Shown here: in pieces, positions 23,226-33,176 of the stretch | How the letters are laid out: each line of letters starts with the position of its first letter | Position numbering within the stretch: the first letter of the stretch is position 1 | Assembly (NCBI GenBank): GCA_011947345.1 | Contig: JAAVTG010000531.1 | Coordinates: 372,001-436,000, forward strand | Direction: 5' to 3' | DNA length: 64,000 bases | Origin: Phytophthora quininea | Taxonomy: Eukaryota > Oomycota > Peronosporomycetes > Peronosporales > Peronosporaceae | Notes under the pieces: model-generated | What the model saw: only the letters and a program-made list of their open reading frames with translations | Told to the model about the DNA's origin: nothing | Databases searched by the model: none | Made by a program: the position numbers and the translations under genes

Positions 23226-24088
23226 TCACGCCAGCGTCACCGAGTTGAAGTGTTCCCTAGCGTGTAGTAGTGCAGGTGGTAGGTCAGTTGCAGCGGCTTG
23301 GCGTTCTCGTCGTCTTCATCCACAAACTCGGATCCCATGGTCAGCACGTCTCCTTCGGCCGAGAACACTTCAATTGGCGTCCGCAGTGCACACGCCAAAG
23401 CTCGCAGCTCCAACTGTCCTCCCCAGTCTGCCGTGTTGGCCACTCGGTTGCAGTACTTTTCAAAGGCAGCAGTGGGGTCTACGTCTTCCTCCAATGCCAT
23501 GAATGGCAGGAAATCGTCCGAGTGGGTCAGCATGTACTCACTCGTGAGCTTCCGCAAGTACTGGAAGGCAGCCATGTCATCGGCATCAATTGGTAACCCT
23601 TTTTGCGTCATCTGGTCAGCGACTGCATGGTACATGCAGTGACCGTCGGACGGAATGTCCTTGATGGTGAGGCCGCGTCGACTCAGCTGTGCCAGGATCA
23701 TGTCAGCCTCGATCTGGCGTTCACTGACCGTGTTCTTATTGGCCTCTTCGATGCGTTCACGACGTTCTCGCTCCTGCTGTTTCTTGGCTTCACGCTTGCG
23801 GATCGCTTTGGCCTGTTTGGTGGAGATGGATGTGCTTTCTTGTAAGGGTTCGGTGGTAGTAGCTTCGGGTTCGGGGACAGTATCCTCCTCTGTATCAAAG
23901 GCGGCGAGTTCCTGATCGTGTCGCTCCTTGACGGCCGCCTCCATCGCCGCCACCTGGGTCTCCGTGTCCTTCTTGCTCAGCCGATCCTTCTTAGCCTTCT
24001 TCTGGAACGCCTTGACGTCGTTCTGCAGCGCGCGCAGCTCCAGCTTGTGGCGCTGCTTGGTCTGTCCCAACGTCTCGCTCTTGGCCAT
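23226..24088 (-). CDS. OTU-domain deubiquitinase, OTUD6-like (one frame break near the end)
   Basis: OTUD6-type proteins are cysteine proteases that cleave ubiquitin chains, with roles at ribosomes and in translation. The N-terminal ~130 residues are charged and coiled. The OTU domain starts at IPSDGHCMYHAVADQM, giving catalytic Asp148 and Cys151. LRKLTSEYMLTHSDDFLPFM and WGGQLELRALACALRTPIEV follow. As sequenced, the frame ends at 23237 with LGNTSTR, which lacks the catalytic His. One extra G in the GGG at 23255-23257 instead gives LGEHFNSVTLA and a stop at 23226, restoring the expected His-aromatic-Asn motif. The start ATG at 24088 is chosen because the family's charged N-terminus begins there. 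Convergent with the KA1-ARM gene. The likely divergent promoter is shared with the HAD gene. Confidence 0.85.
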
Positions 24089-24247
24089 CTTGTTACAAGA
24101 AGGGGGGATGCGAAAGTAGCTGCGTGTGTACGTTTTGTACAGAAGGCAACAATAACGCACTTGACTTGTCAACAGTGAACCGTAATCTGCAGCGCAGCAA
24201 CCTCACCTTACGCTTTGCCGGACGTCGCACATTCCAGCCCCTACATC

Positions 24248-25162
24248 ATGTGGAAGCGCATGAAAAGTTGCTGCTGTGCGCGGACTTTGACGAGACGCTC
24301 ACCAAAAGAGACACGACCGACGTCCTCTTTCGATTGGCTGGGGATGTTGAAGTGTACAAGCAATTGCTGGCTCAGTACGACGAAGACTTGCAGGCGTTTT
24401 TGAAGGGGTACGAGGCAGTTTGGCAAGCTGCTCCGGGGAGAGTTTGATGCAGTTGGGTTACACTCCTTCCTCGAAGGGTACGCGGATGTGGATCTTCGCT
24501 CGTTGCATCGAGTGGTTCATTCACGCGCATTGAAAGGGATCCGTCAGTCGGATGTTGCTGCCGAGGCCAAGTTGGTGGAGCTCCGTGCGTCCTGTAAGCA
24601 AGCCATGCTTGCAGATGCGTGGATGGTCATCTCCGCCAACTGGAGCCAACAACTTGTGCAAGAAGCTCTGGAGAATGGAGGAATTGCTGCCGAGGGAGAT
24701 CAAGTGATTGCCAATGGTAAGGCTGGTTAGGCGATGAGGAATAGTAGACTCTGATGTTGTGGTATTTTGACAGAGCTCGTGATGGACGAGCATGGCGTTT
24801 CAACCGGAGAGATCCGAGTGAGGGCGCACACGCCGACGGACAAGTCCCAACGGATTGCCAAGCTGCGCACTCAGAACGCAAAGACGCAGCGAACCATCGT
24901 CTACGTTGGGGACAGCGCGAACGATCTGCTTGCGATGCTGGAAGCCGATGTTGGCATCTGGCTCGCTTCTGACCCGCACGCCTCGTCGTCCAAGCTGCTC
25001 CATCGATTGACACAGTACTACGGGGTTAGCGTCCATCCGCTGACCAACTACAGCTCCTTTGAAAAGTGTATTGAAACAGCAGGCAGCAAGCCTAAAGTCT
25101 TCACCGCCACGGACTGGACACACATCGCGACGCTGAGTACGACGGAGACAATGCTAGATTAA
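24248..25162 (+). CDS. HAD-superfamily phosphatase resembling the phosphatase part of plant TH2
   Basis: HAD motif I is LLLCADFDETLTKRD, motif II lies around WMVISANWSQQ, and motif III is TIVYVGDSANDLLAMLEADV. A cap region lies between motifs I and II. The downstream block IWLASDPHASSSKLLHRLTQ, ending in YYGVSVHPL, resembles the end of the HAD domain of plant TH2, a thiamine monophosphate phosphatase. That likeness is from memory. One intron is at 24717-24773 (gtaagg...gacag). The start is uncertain: ATG 24248 connects to motif I only if one base is missing in the following AAAA run; the upstream frame is open but has no ATG. A second break (one extra base) lies near 24421. Convergent with GMPPA, with a 43 bp gap. 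Confidence 0.7.
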
Positions 25163-25205
25163 CGCAGAGCGGGGTTTAAAATGAGGGGACCTAACAATGA
25201 GCCCC

Positions 25206-26667
25206 TTACAATAGGATTTCATCATGGTAGCTCTGGGTAAGCGTCTTGTGAGGCAGCACAATACAGTTGCGGATAATGACCTCGGGGTTTGCCACCACTG
25301 ATACACCGAAGATGGTGACGTCCCGAACAAGCGCTGTCTCCGCAGAGTGCACGCGGATCTGAGAAGCATTAGGCGGCTGGCCTTCGACGCGAGCCCACTG
25401 CCCGATAATCGAATTCCAGCCGATGACAGAAAACAGCACGCACGCGTGCTCCTTGATCGTGACGCCCTCGAGAATGATCGAATGGGCGACTCGAGCCCCC
25501 GGCCCGATGGTCACCCCTGCTGCGATCGTCACGTTGGGTCCCAATTTGGCCGTCGGATGCACGTTGGCCGAGGAATCCACCACGACATTACCTTCAATCA
25601 TTGGAGACAATTTCCCTCCCGTTGAACTCAACGCACTGGGATTTGTAAAGCGGAAGCGTTGCATGTAGAGCTCCGAGCACGTGATGGCCATTCCTGGCGT
25701 CTTGATCTGGCACCAGAAATCCCCAAGCTCATGGAGATACAGACAGTGCTGGTCCGCAATCGGCAGCAACACATCCTGTTCCAGTCTGTCAATAACAACA
25801 ACAAAAACTCTTAACTGGCCATCCAAAGCCCACCAAACAAGAGTCAAATCCGTACCGGAGGTTGTCGAGGTTGCTGAACTCCGGGAACAGTTTCTTCAAG
25901 TCGTGTTCCGCGTTGGCTTCCGAGCTGGACTCGCTCCGCAGTCTCTGCTTGCTGATCTTGTCTCCCACCCTGACGATGACGTCCATGAGCGACGCGTCAA
26001 AGAGATACACGCCGCAGTTGATAATGTCGCTGACGAAAGTCTCTGGCTTCTCTGCCCAATGCAAGATCTCTTTCGTGGTCGGGTCAGCTACCAGACAGCC
26101 GTACTTCTTGGCTTCGTCATGGAACACCCGCTTGCCCAGCACTGTGCAGCTGCCTTTGTGTGTCAAGTGGAAGTGCATCATCTCGTTAAGAGGAAAGGAG
26201 CAACAAATATCGCAGTGCAGCACGAAGAGACTGGCAGGACCTCCCTCCAGGATCTCGTCCTTGAAGAAGCGGATGCCGCCAGCGGTGCCCAGCGCCTTCT
26301 CCTCCCGCAGGTAACGGATCTGCACGTTGAAGCGGCGCCAGACCGAGTCGAAGAAGCGCGAGAAGAGTCCCTCGTCGTACGAGCCGATCATCAGAATCTC
26401 CTGCAGGTTGGGGACGCTGGCGCAGGCCTCGACGTGGAAGTAGAGCATCTCGCGGCCTGCCAGCTGGAAGAGGGGCTTGGGCAGATCCAGCGACAGCGGC
26501 CGGAAGTGGTTGCCCTGCTGATTGGGCCCGCCGATGAGGATCACGGCCTTGGAGAGGGGAAATCGGACGCAGGAGCGCTCATGGCTGGCGAGAGGGCACG
26601 CAGGGAAGAGGGACGACGCTGCTCTCCGCCCGTTCACCGACCTGTCTTCCGGTTCGACTCTGGGCAA
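25206..26667 (-). CDS. GMPPA: GDP-mannose pyrophosphorylase A (GMPPA-type regulatory subunit)
   Basis: GMPPA pairs with the catalytic GMPPB to control GDP-mannose supply for glycans. Two exons (26667-25856, 25785-25206; intron gtacgg...gacag) give 463 residues, intact. The nucleotidyltransferase domain starts at KAVILIGGPNQQG and has FRPLSLDLPKPLFQLAG, LGTAGGIRFFKDEIL, FVLHCDICCSFPL and EKPETFVSDIINCGVYLF. The C-terminal left-handed beta-helix has hexapeptide repeats (ANVHPTAKLGPNVTIAAGVT). The Gly-rich loop reads GNHFRP where active enzymes have GTR-F/L-RP, so the catalytic Arg position is His. The ATG at 26667 gives an unusual ~35-residue leader; translation might start closer to the domain through an unseen exon. 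Confidence 0.88.
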
Positions 26668-26874
26668 TCAGTGATTTCGAACACGTGTAAATATTGTAAG
26701 ATTACGAGTCTATTTACGTAAGTTATGGGACTATTTTATATTGGGTTATGTACGGTAATTAATGCATTCTTGGCTAGATCTGATAGTTATGATTCTTTAT
26801 AAAGAAACAGAGCGTCTCTTGAAAAGGAGTTTACTGTGGTACAGGCCTTCCTCCATTTTCGACATTTGGAAGCG

Positions 26875-28999
26875 ATGCAGTTCACGGAGCTGAGCGAGCT
26901 CAATCACATGGTGGGGTCATGCGGATCGCCGCCTGCAACAGCCCGACGTTCCACGACCGCCAGGACTCGGAGGTGGACCGCATCTACAACTCGTCGCCTA
27001 AGATGGAGTCGCAGCTGCGCAACTCGTGGATCGACAAGATGGCGGCGTTCAAGCCGCTCCCCGCGGGCTCTGCGGGTTCTCAAGGCGCCAAGAAATCCCC
27101 AAGCAGCTCCGCAAGGGCAGTGCCGGCGTCATCTCCACGAATGGGAAGACGGGAGACGACAAGAGCAGCAAGGACAACGGTAACAAGAGCGTGGCATCCA
27201 GTGCCGTGTCCAGACGACGCACGTCGACCCAGACAGCACGAGACAAGAAGAGCAGTGTGGCTGCCAGTGTCAAAAACTCAGAGGACAATACAGAGACCAA
27301 GAAGCAGCCAGACGATGGCTTTGTGTTCGAGAAGGAGGAGGTCGAGCCATTGAGTTTCCACGAGACGTCGCTGCTAGACAAGGCGCTGAAGGGGCCGGCT
27401 GCAGCGGCGGGGGCGAGACCTCCGATGATGGGGGCGGACGGAGGAGCAGTACTGCACCTGACGATCTACCTGCCGACGAGAGACGAGATGAAGATCGACG
27501 TAAGTTTGACAGTTGTTGAGAGATATTCTATCCTGTTGCTAACAGGATTTGTTGTTGTAGCTGTACGATGTATCGACGGTGGACGAAGCTATTCAAGAGC
27601 TGTTGCGCTGCCACCAGGCAGATGCTCGGCAGCCAGGGCTGTACTATGGTCACCCAGAGTGCTATGAATTGAGACTGCACGACTCTGATGGCTATCCAGA
27701 CGAGGATTTCCCAGGTTTGCTGAATTGGTATTTGCGAGGCTAACAAGGATGAGACTGACTTGTTTCGGTGTGGTTGTTTTGTTAAAGCTCTGGATCGATC
27801 GCGAAAGATTAAGAACTTTGGCGACGCTGGAGGTCATGAATACTGTCTGTGTGAACGCCCTGATGCCTGTCCGCCTACGGGCGACGCTGTTCCTGGTACG
27901 ATTGTGTTGTTTTACATCTCAAGTGATGAACTGGATTCTAATCGGTTATTTAATGCTACTGCTGCGATGAAGACGCTGCCCCAGCGGCGGCGGTAGTTGC
28001 AAAGCCAAACGTGGATGCAAATAAAGCAGCACTGCCGAACGACAAGGCCTTCCTCAAGATCTTCATGTACTGCGTCAATATTTGCTGGATTTGATGGGGA
28101 CAGGACTAAATTACTAATTTTGTCTTGCAGGCCCAAGAGCGATGACTACACAGTCGTTGCAATTGACGGGACGACAGTGGGCCAAGATCTACTGCCGACA
28201 CTCAACAAAAAGCATCGACTGCAGCTTTTCCAGGAGCTGTATGTGCTAAAAATCAGCGAAGCAGACCGAGAGCGGCTTGACCTAGCGAGCGACGAAATCG
28301 ACATGCACACCAAGCTGCGTCCGCTAAACCTACACGAGGTTACTCTTGCCACCAGTAAGATGACGTGTTGTCCTAATTGCTCAACGCTTGTGAAGACTGA
28401 CACTTTTGTACCTTTTCAGAAATATTTGCCGACGCACCACAGATTCAATTGCCAGCGCCTTCAGCTGTGGAGGAACGGCTAACGTCAACAGCCGCGCACG
28501 ACCTCCTCCAGAAACGTTCATGTTCAATGATGTTACGGCAGCAATGTTCAAGGAGTGGCATGTCATCAAGAAGAACAAGTACGGCAAGAAGCAGCAGCGT
28601 ATGTTGGGTATTGACCTCAACAAGATCTACAACCGCAAAGTGGGAGAGCGCGTCATCACGTCGGGCAAGTCCACGAAGATTGTACGTCGCTGCTTTGCTT
28701 GGTCTGTGTGTAGTCGTTGCTGACAGTTTGATCTTGCACTGCTGCTTTTCAATAGGCGGAGCGACCTATGGCTGGTGTGGTGTGGGTGCGCTTCAATCAG
28801 GACCCCTCCGAGTTCCAGATCTACTTCAAAGACAGCATTGAGGAGATCATTACAGATTACACTGCAGACTCGCCTTACGAGTGTGGTACGTGCTGCAGCC
28901 AGCCTTGTAAAGTGATCGAATGCCCACTAACTCTTGTGGTCATCTCGTGCAGCTGAAATCGTTGCAAAGCTGAAATATATCCTCTCGCGAAGGAAGTAG
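26875..28999 (+). CDS. TORC2 subunit SIN1/AVO1-like protein (CRIM, Ras-binding-like and PH domains)
   Basis: SIN1 bridges TORC2 to its AGC-kinase substrates at membranes. Eight exons: 26875-27499, 27561-27714, 27788-27895, 27973-28066, 28131-28354, 28420-28681, 28756-28885, 28953-28999. The N-terminal part is disordered and Ser/Lys-rich. The CRIM domain is spread over exons 1-3: LHLTIYLPTRDEMKID, LYDVSTVDEAIQELLRCH, YELRLHDSDGYPDEDFP, ALDRSRKIKNFGD. A Ras-binding-like segment follows (DYTVVAIDGTTVGQDLLPTL). The C-terminal PH domain has MFNDVTAAMFKEWHVIKKNK, MLGIDLNKIYNRKV and MAGVVWVRFNQDPSEFQIYF. Frame changes near 26915, 27085 and 28505 each fit one missing base. An AT-rich upstream stretch with a TATAAAG and an initiator-like CCATTTTCGACATTT (~26852) may be the promoter. 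The domain order is characteristic. Confidence 0.75.
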
Positions 29000-29300
29000 A
29001 CGAGAGGTAAGCCAAATGTCTTCAGTCGTCTTTAGTGCATGTTCACTCGAAGCCATCACGACAATGTAGAGCGGTGGATATGTCGTCGCCAAGCAAAGCC
29101 GAACAATTGAACTCAATATGGTGCGCGTCTCAATTTTATTCCCTGGGTTTGCTTATCCAAACTGCCGATGGAAGCAAGTTGCCGTCTCCGCGACTGTAGC
29201 AACAGCGTGTACCAACGAGCCAAAGCTCGCCACCACCCACGAGCGAAATGTGCAAGACAGAGAAAGCCTGGTCGGGTCAGAGTGCAGTTGGCTAGGCCCC

Positions 29301-30270
29301 TTACACCTTGAAGCCACGCGATTTCCTGCGGCCACGGGCGCGCTCGAACTTGCGGCCCTTGCTGCGCACGTACGGCTTGACGTGGTCGTGCGTGTGCACC
29401 GACTCGAGGGTCGACTTGTGGCCGAAGTGGGCGTACACGCCACGGGCCTTGCGGGCGCCACGGAGCAGCACCGTGTTGGAGCCCTTGGGGGCACGCAGAG
29501 CCAGCTGGTCGAAGCTCAGGCACTCGCCGCCAGCCTTGGCGACGCGAGCGCGGGCCGTCTCGGTGAAGTTGAGCGCCACGATCGAGAGCTTGGGGACGTT
29601 CAGGAGACGGATGTCATCCGTAACCGTGCCCACCACGACGGCGATCTTGCCCTCGTGCTTCTTCATGAAGCGAGCGACCTTGCCCAGGGACAGAGGAGCC
29701 TGGTTGGTGTTGCTCTGGTAAAGGCGACGGAGCACGATGTCGTTGAACTTGGCGTCCGTGCGACGAGCCAGGAAACGGTACAGCTGCAGTAACCAAACAA
29801 ATGGTTAGAGCAATGGCCCAGTGACAAGGCGGCAGACACCTCGACGTACGCGAACGAGCAGGTTCAGGTACACATTGTCCGACTTGGGGTTCGTGCGGTT
29901 CTTCTTGCCCACGACCTTGCCACCAGCGACAAGATCGATACCCTACAGCACAGTAAACAGACAAGAGTAACCCTGTGAGAACGTCGTTCCTAGTCGATCT
30001 GTGGCTGGCTGGCGCTGGCTGGCGAATATATTGGACGCCTGCTGTCTGCTCTCAGCTCCCTCCTCTGCTGTTCCTGTGGCGTCCCCTTCGCTTGGTATCC
30101 CTGCTGGCCTGTATGTGCTTTGTTGCTACTGTCTCTGCGTCGATATCGCTCGCCTTGGCGGGGCGGAACAGCGTCGGGAAGAGGGAGCTTTTGAGCGCCG
30201 TACACGCCTGGCGTCCTGTGTACATCGCCAGCAGCTTGCGGTCCACATCCCTCGCAAGGCGACGTACCAT
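29301..30270 (-). CDS. RPL18: 60S ribosomal protein eL18
   Basis: A structural protein of the large ribosomal subunit. The first coding exon is only the ATG (30270-30268), followed at once by a 325 bp intron (gtacgtcgcc...gctgtag). The further exons are 29942-29850 and 29783-29301. Joined, they give 192 residues beginning [20 protein letters not shown] and ending [13 protein letters not shown], as expected for eL18. [20 protein letters not shown] and [19 protein letters not shown] are family-invariant blocks. There is no frame break. The first intron is four to five times longer than others here, a usual trait of highly expressed ribosomal-protein genes whose first intron may hold regulatory elements. 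The ATG-only exon assignment is inferred from the donor context and perfect phase. Confidence 0.92.
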
Positions 30271-30282
30271 ATTGCTAGCCTT

Positions 30283-30297
30283 AAAATTGAAACTTGA
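30283..30297 (-). promoter_or_regulatory. Initiator-like element upstream of eL18
   Basis: On the minus strand, TCAAGTTTCAATTTTAA lies 13-29 bases upstream of the eL18 ATG. The TTTCAATTT part fits the second half of the oomycete initiator consensus (YYNCAWTTT). Position and base composition suit a transcription start. The TCATT half is not adjacent, so the call is tentative. Confidence 0.3.
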
Positions 30298-30544
30298 TGA
30301 AGACGGCGCCGCAAAAAGACTGCCTGCGCTTGGGTCTCAGGCGGCCAGCGTGTGGTTGGTTCCCAGCGCTCACGGCTGTTTGAGAATTTAGCCGGCCTTA
30401 AGGGTGGTTTTACTAATTCAGTTCTGGTAATCTTGAGACCATTTTGCCTCGTTTTTGGCCGAGTATGGGAATTAGATGGAGTAAGCCTCCGATTTATGTT
30501 TCGTCCAATGAGAGTGCTGGCGCGAATTTCGGCCAATCAATATT

Positions 30545-30604
30545 TTAAGCGCGCTTAAGATGTCGTTACCCGACACTATATCGAAACTGTTTAAGCGCGC
30601 TTGA
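30545..30604. repeat. Pair of TTAAGCGCGCTTAA palindromes
   Basis: A perfect 14-bp palindrome, TTAAGCGCGCTTAA (30545-30558), is followed by a near-identical copy, TTAAGCGCGCTTGA (30591-30604), with starts 46 bp apart. Both copies extend left with a further T. They lie about 275-335 bp upstream of the eL18 start codon, in the eL18/hydroxylase divergent region. A dimeric DNA-binding protein could use them as paired sites. No function is known to me. Confidence 0.65.
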
Positions 30605-31321
30605 GACGGAGATCAGCAACAAAGGCAACTTGCTCCGCGGACGTCAAAGGAAGTTATGAAATAGCTGGATGAGTACAACCCGAGGCTGGTAAGTAATCCG
30701 TATTCCAATTGAGCTTCGCAATACCATCACCGGGTATTCGATAGGCATTGCCGCCCGGAAGGCAATCACGCGGCCGTCTAGGCTGAAGGTGTACTCCTGC
30801 TGTGATGTGGCGCGTCTTGGGGAGGCTCCCGGCCAAAAGAACAAGAGGACTGCTCACAGGAACGTGTTGGATGTACTTGTGGTTTGAACCTTTGTTATCA
30901 GTGGCGAGCTACAAAAAGCGTCATACACCTGGTCTTTGAATTGGCAGGAACGTCTGAATCAAGGCGTTGCCTTTCGGACGTATCTGACGCGCATTAAGTG
31001 ACGATCAAGGAGAATAGAACTCACTCCAATCGAGCGCCAAGACACAGAAGGATTGTATTATAGCTGATCGTGTCTTGCTTTGAGGAGTTGAAGCGTAACC
31101 CCATTTTGTAACCTGGTCAATAGTTTTGAGCTGTCAAAAGTCTATACCCGTACAAACACTTGTGACCGTCTGGTTACATCGGAGACGCATTGTGATCTGC
31201 TGGCCAGCAGCGACGTCCCTGCGCTCTCTCCGTGCACCACCCGACCGGCGAGTTGCTATCAACCACAGCGAGCCTCGACCGCCCGAATACAACTCGCCTC
31301 TGTACCGCGCACCTTCAAGCC

Positions 31322-33099
31322 ATGACCGCCTTCACGCACGTCCCGCTCGAGTAAGGAAACCTCCCAATGTGTCAATGCATCTGGTAACCCTTTTGCCAGT
31401 GGAAATCCCATTGCACAATGCAATCCAAGCCAACAATGCACTAACCTTATTTCTCTACACTACGGTGGTGTAGACACAAGAAGGTGCCTATGCAGGAGCT
31501 TCCGTACGAAGTCGCCAAGGACTTTGCCATGGTGGTGCCTCGTCAAACGAACATCGACATTTCACTGCTGCAGAAGCGCATTCTGGACGGCGGTCGCGAC
31601 CTCTGGGACCCCAAGAACCAGAAGGACAATGTGCCGGTGCGTCGTGCCGGCCACGACACGTGGGGCATCGGCAAGGTCGTGTTCATCTTCTGTGACGACT
31701 ACCTCAAGAACGTCTTCACGTTCCCGTGGTTCCACACGTGGCAGAAGGAGCTCGCCCCCATCTTCGAGCAGATCAACATCCCTGTGAACCGCATCGTGCG
31801 CTGCATTTTAGCCTCCATGCCACCCGGAGCAGACATCCCAGTGCACCACGACACTGGATCTTGGGTGCACTTCACGCACCGCATGCACATTCCTGTGTTC
31901 ACGAGCCCCGATATCGACTTTATGGTTGGGCCGAACGACGACACCATGGAGCGCTACGAGTTCAAGCAGGGTAACCTGTACGAACTCAACAACATCAGTC
32001 GCCACCGCGTCAAGAACAACTGGGACCAGCACCGTGTGCACATGATCTTCGATTATGTAGACGAAGGTTTCCCGCTCAACCGCATGGAGCTCAAGCAGGG
32101 CACGGTGGTGTACCAGACGCGTCGGTCGGTGGATCTGTCCACCGCCTACGCCTCTCGCGCGCCTCCGTCGTTTATGATCATCGGCTCGCAGAAGTCCGGC
32201 ACGACGTCACTCTACGACTACATTTTGCAGCACGACCTGGTGTGGCTTGCCAAGCGAAAGGAGACTCACTACTTCGACTGGCGCTGGAACAAGGAGCTGC
32301 CTGACAGCGCCACGCCCGAAGGCGCCAAGAAACACATGACGTACTACCAGGACACGTACTTGGAGAAGAAGATCCTGTTCCGGTTCCCATCGCTACAGTC
32401 GGGCGAGGCCACGCCGAGCTACATGCTGGGCGGAAAGGTGGTGATCAGCCGTATGAAGCAGGTGATCCCGCACTGCCGTAAGATTATGGCCATCATGCGT
32501 AACCCAGTGGAGCGTGCGTACTCGCACTACTCCATGACGGCGGACACGGAAGGCTCGGAGGAGCAGAAGCGCAATCGTGGCCACCACCACCTCAAGGGCC
32601 GCAGCTTCGAGCAGATCGTCGACGACGAGATTGAGGAGTTGTCCAAGCTGGGCGTCCATCCGGACATGAATTTCGACGAGTTCGACGAGAAGGTTATGAG
32701 CCAGTTAGTCAAGCTTGACCACGGAGCGCACTCGTTTGTTGCTCGTGGGCTGTACGCCCCAGCTGATCGGCTGGCTGGAAGCCTATGGGAAGGAGAACGT
32801 CATGCTGCTTACGCTGGACGAGATCAAGATCCAGGACGGCCTACACGTATGTGGTTATTGCGTTTGTATGTTTGGGGGTGGATTTACTGACGGTAATTGC
32901 TATGATCTGTGTGCAGACTACCATGGACAAGGTGTTCAAGTTCCTGGACCTGCCCTACCACCGCATCAAGGACACTTCGGCCAAGAACACGCGCAAATAC
33001 GACCCCATCGACGAGGCTGTTCGCGCGAAGTTGACTGCCTTCTATGCGCCGTACAACGACAAGCTGTACGCGATTCTGGGCCGTGTCCTCGCTTGGTAG
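31322..33099 (+). CDS. Fusion of aspartyl/asparaginyl beta-hydroxylase domain and sulfotransferase
   Basis: Exons 31322-31350 (start MTAFTHVPLE), 31474-32846 and 32917-33099 give about 528 residues. Residues ~15-215 match the iron/2-oxoglutarate aspartyl/asparaginyl hydroxylase fold: IPVHHDTGSWVHFTHRMHIP supplies the first metal His and the HRMHIP strand, and YELNNISRHRVKNNW supplies the second His. From ~residue 235 a PAPS-dependent sulfotransferase begins with FMIIGSQKSGTTSLYDYI (5'-phosphosulfate loop). It continues with KIMAIMRNPVERAYSHY (3'-phosphate site) and FVARGLYAP/QLIGWLEAYG, and ends with a short C-terminal exon containing FKFLDLPYHRI. Between the domains there is no stop or splice signal. 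No signal peptide or membrane anchor is seen. The frame shifts once near 32758 in a CCCC run (two bases missing or one extra). Confidence 0.8.
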
Positions 33100-33176
33100 A
33101 GAATTTGCTTAGCTCATTTTTGTTAGGTAGAGTGCACAACTAATGCAGCCTACATTTTGAATTGCCATCGCTCGAG

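Larger units (their letters stand above)
30271..31321. other. Long divergent intergenic region between eL18 and the hydroxylase-sulfotransferase gene
   Basis: About 1 kb without a supported gene, the longest such stretch in the window. It contains the initiator-like element and two related palindromes (30545-30604). Short open frames on the minus strand at 30644-30857 and on the plus strand at 30352-30558 overlap in several frames and show no recognisable domain. I see no terminal repeats or target-site duplications that would mark a transposon. Confidence 0.4.

Noticed and set aside
25681..26721. 346-codon plus-strand open frame opposite GMPPA
   Set aside because: It overlaps the intact GMPPA gene and has no domain or splice context of its own.
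30644..30857. Short minus-strand open frames in the eL18/hydroxylase gap, considered as a transposon remnant
   Set aside because: Two overlapping frames code equally well, no transposase or reverse-transcriptase motif is visible, and no terminal repeats flank them.
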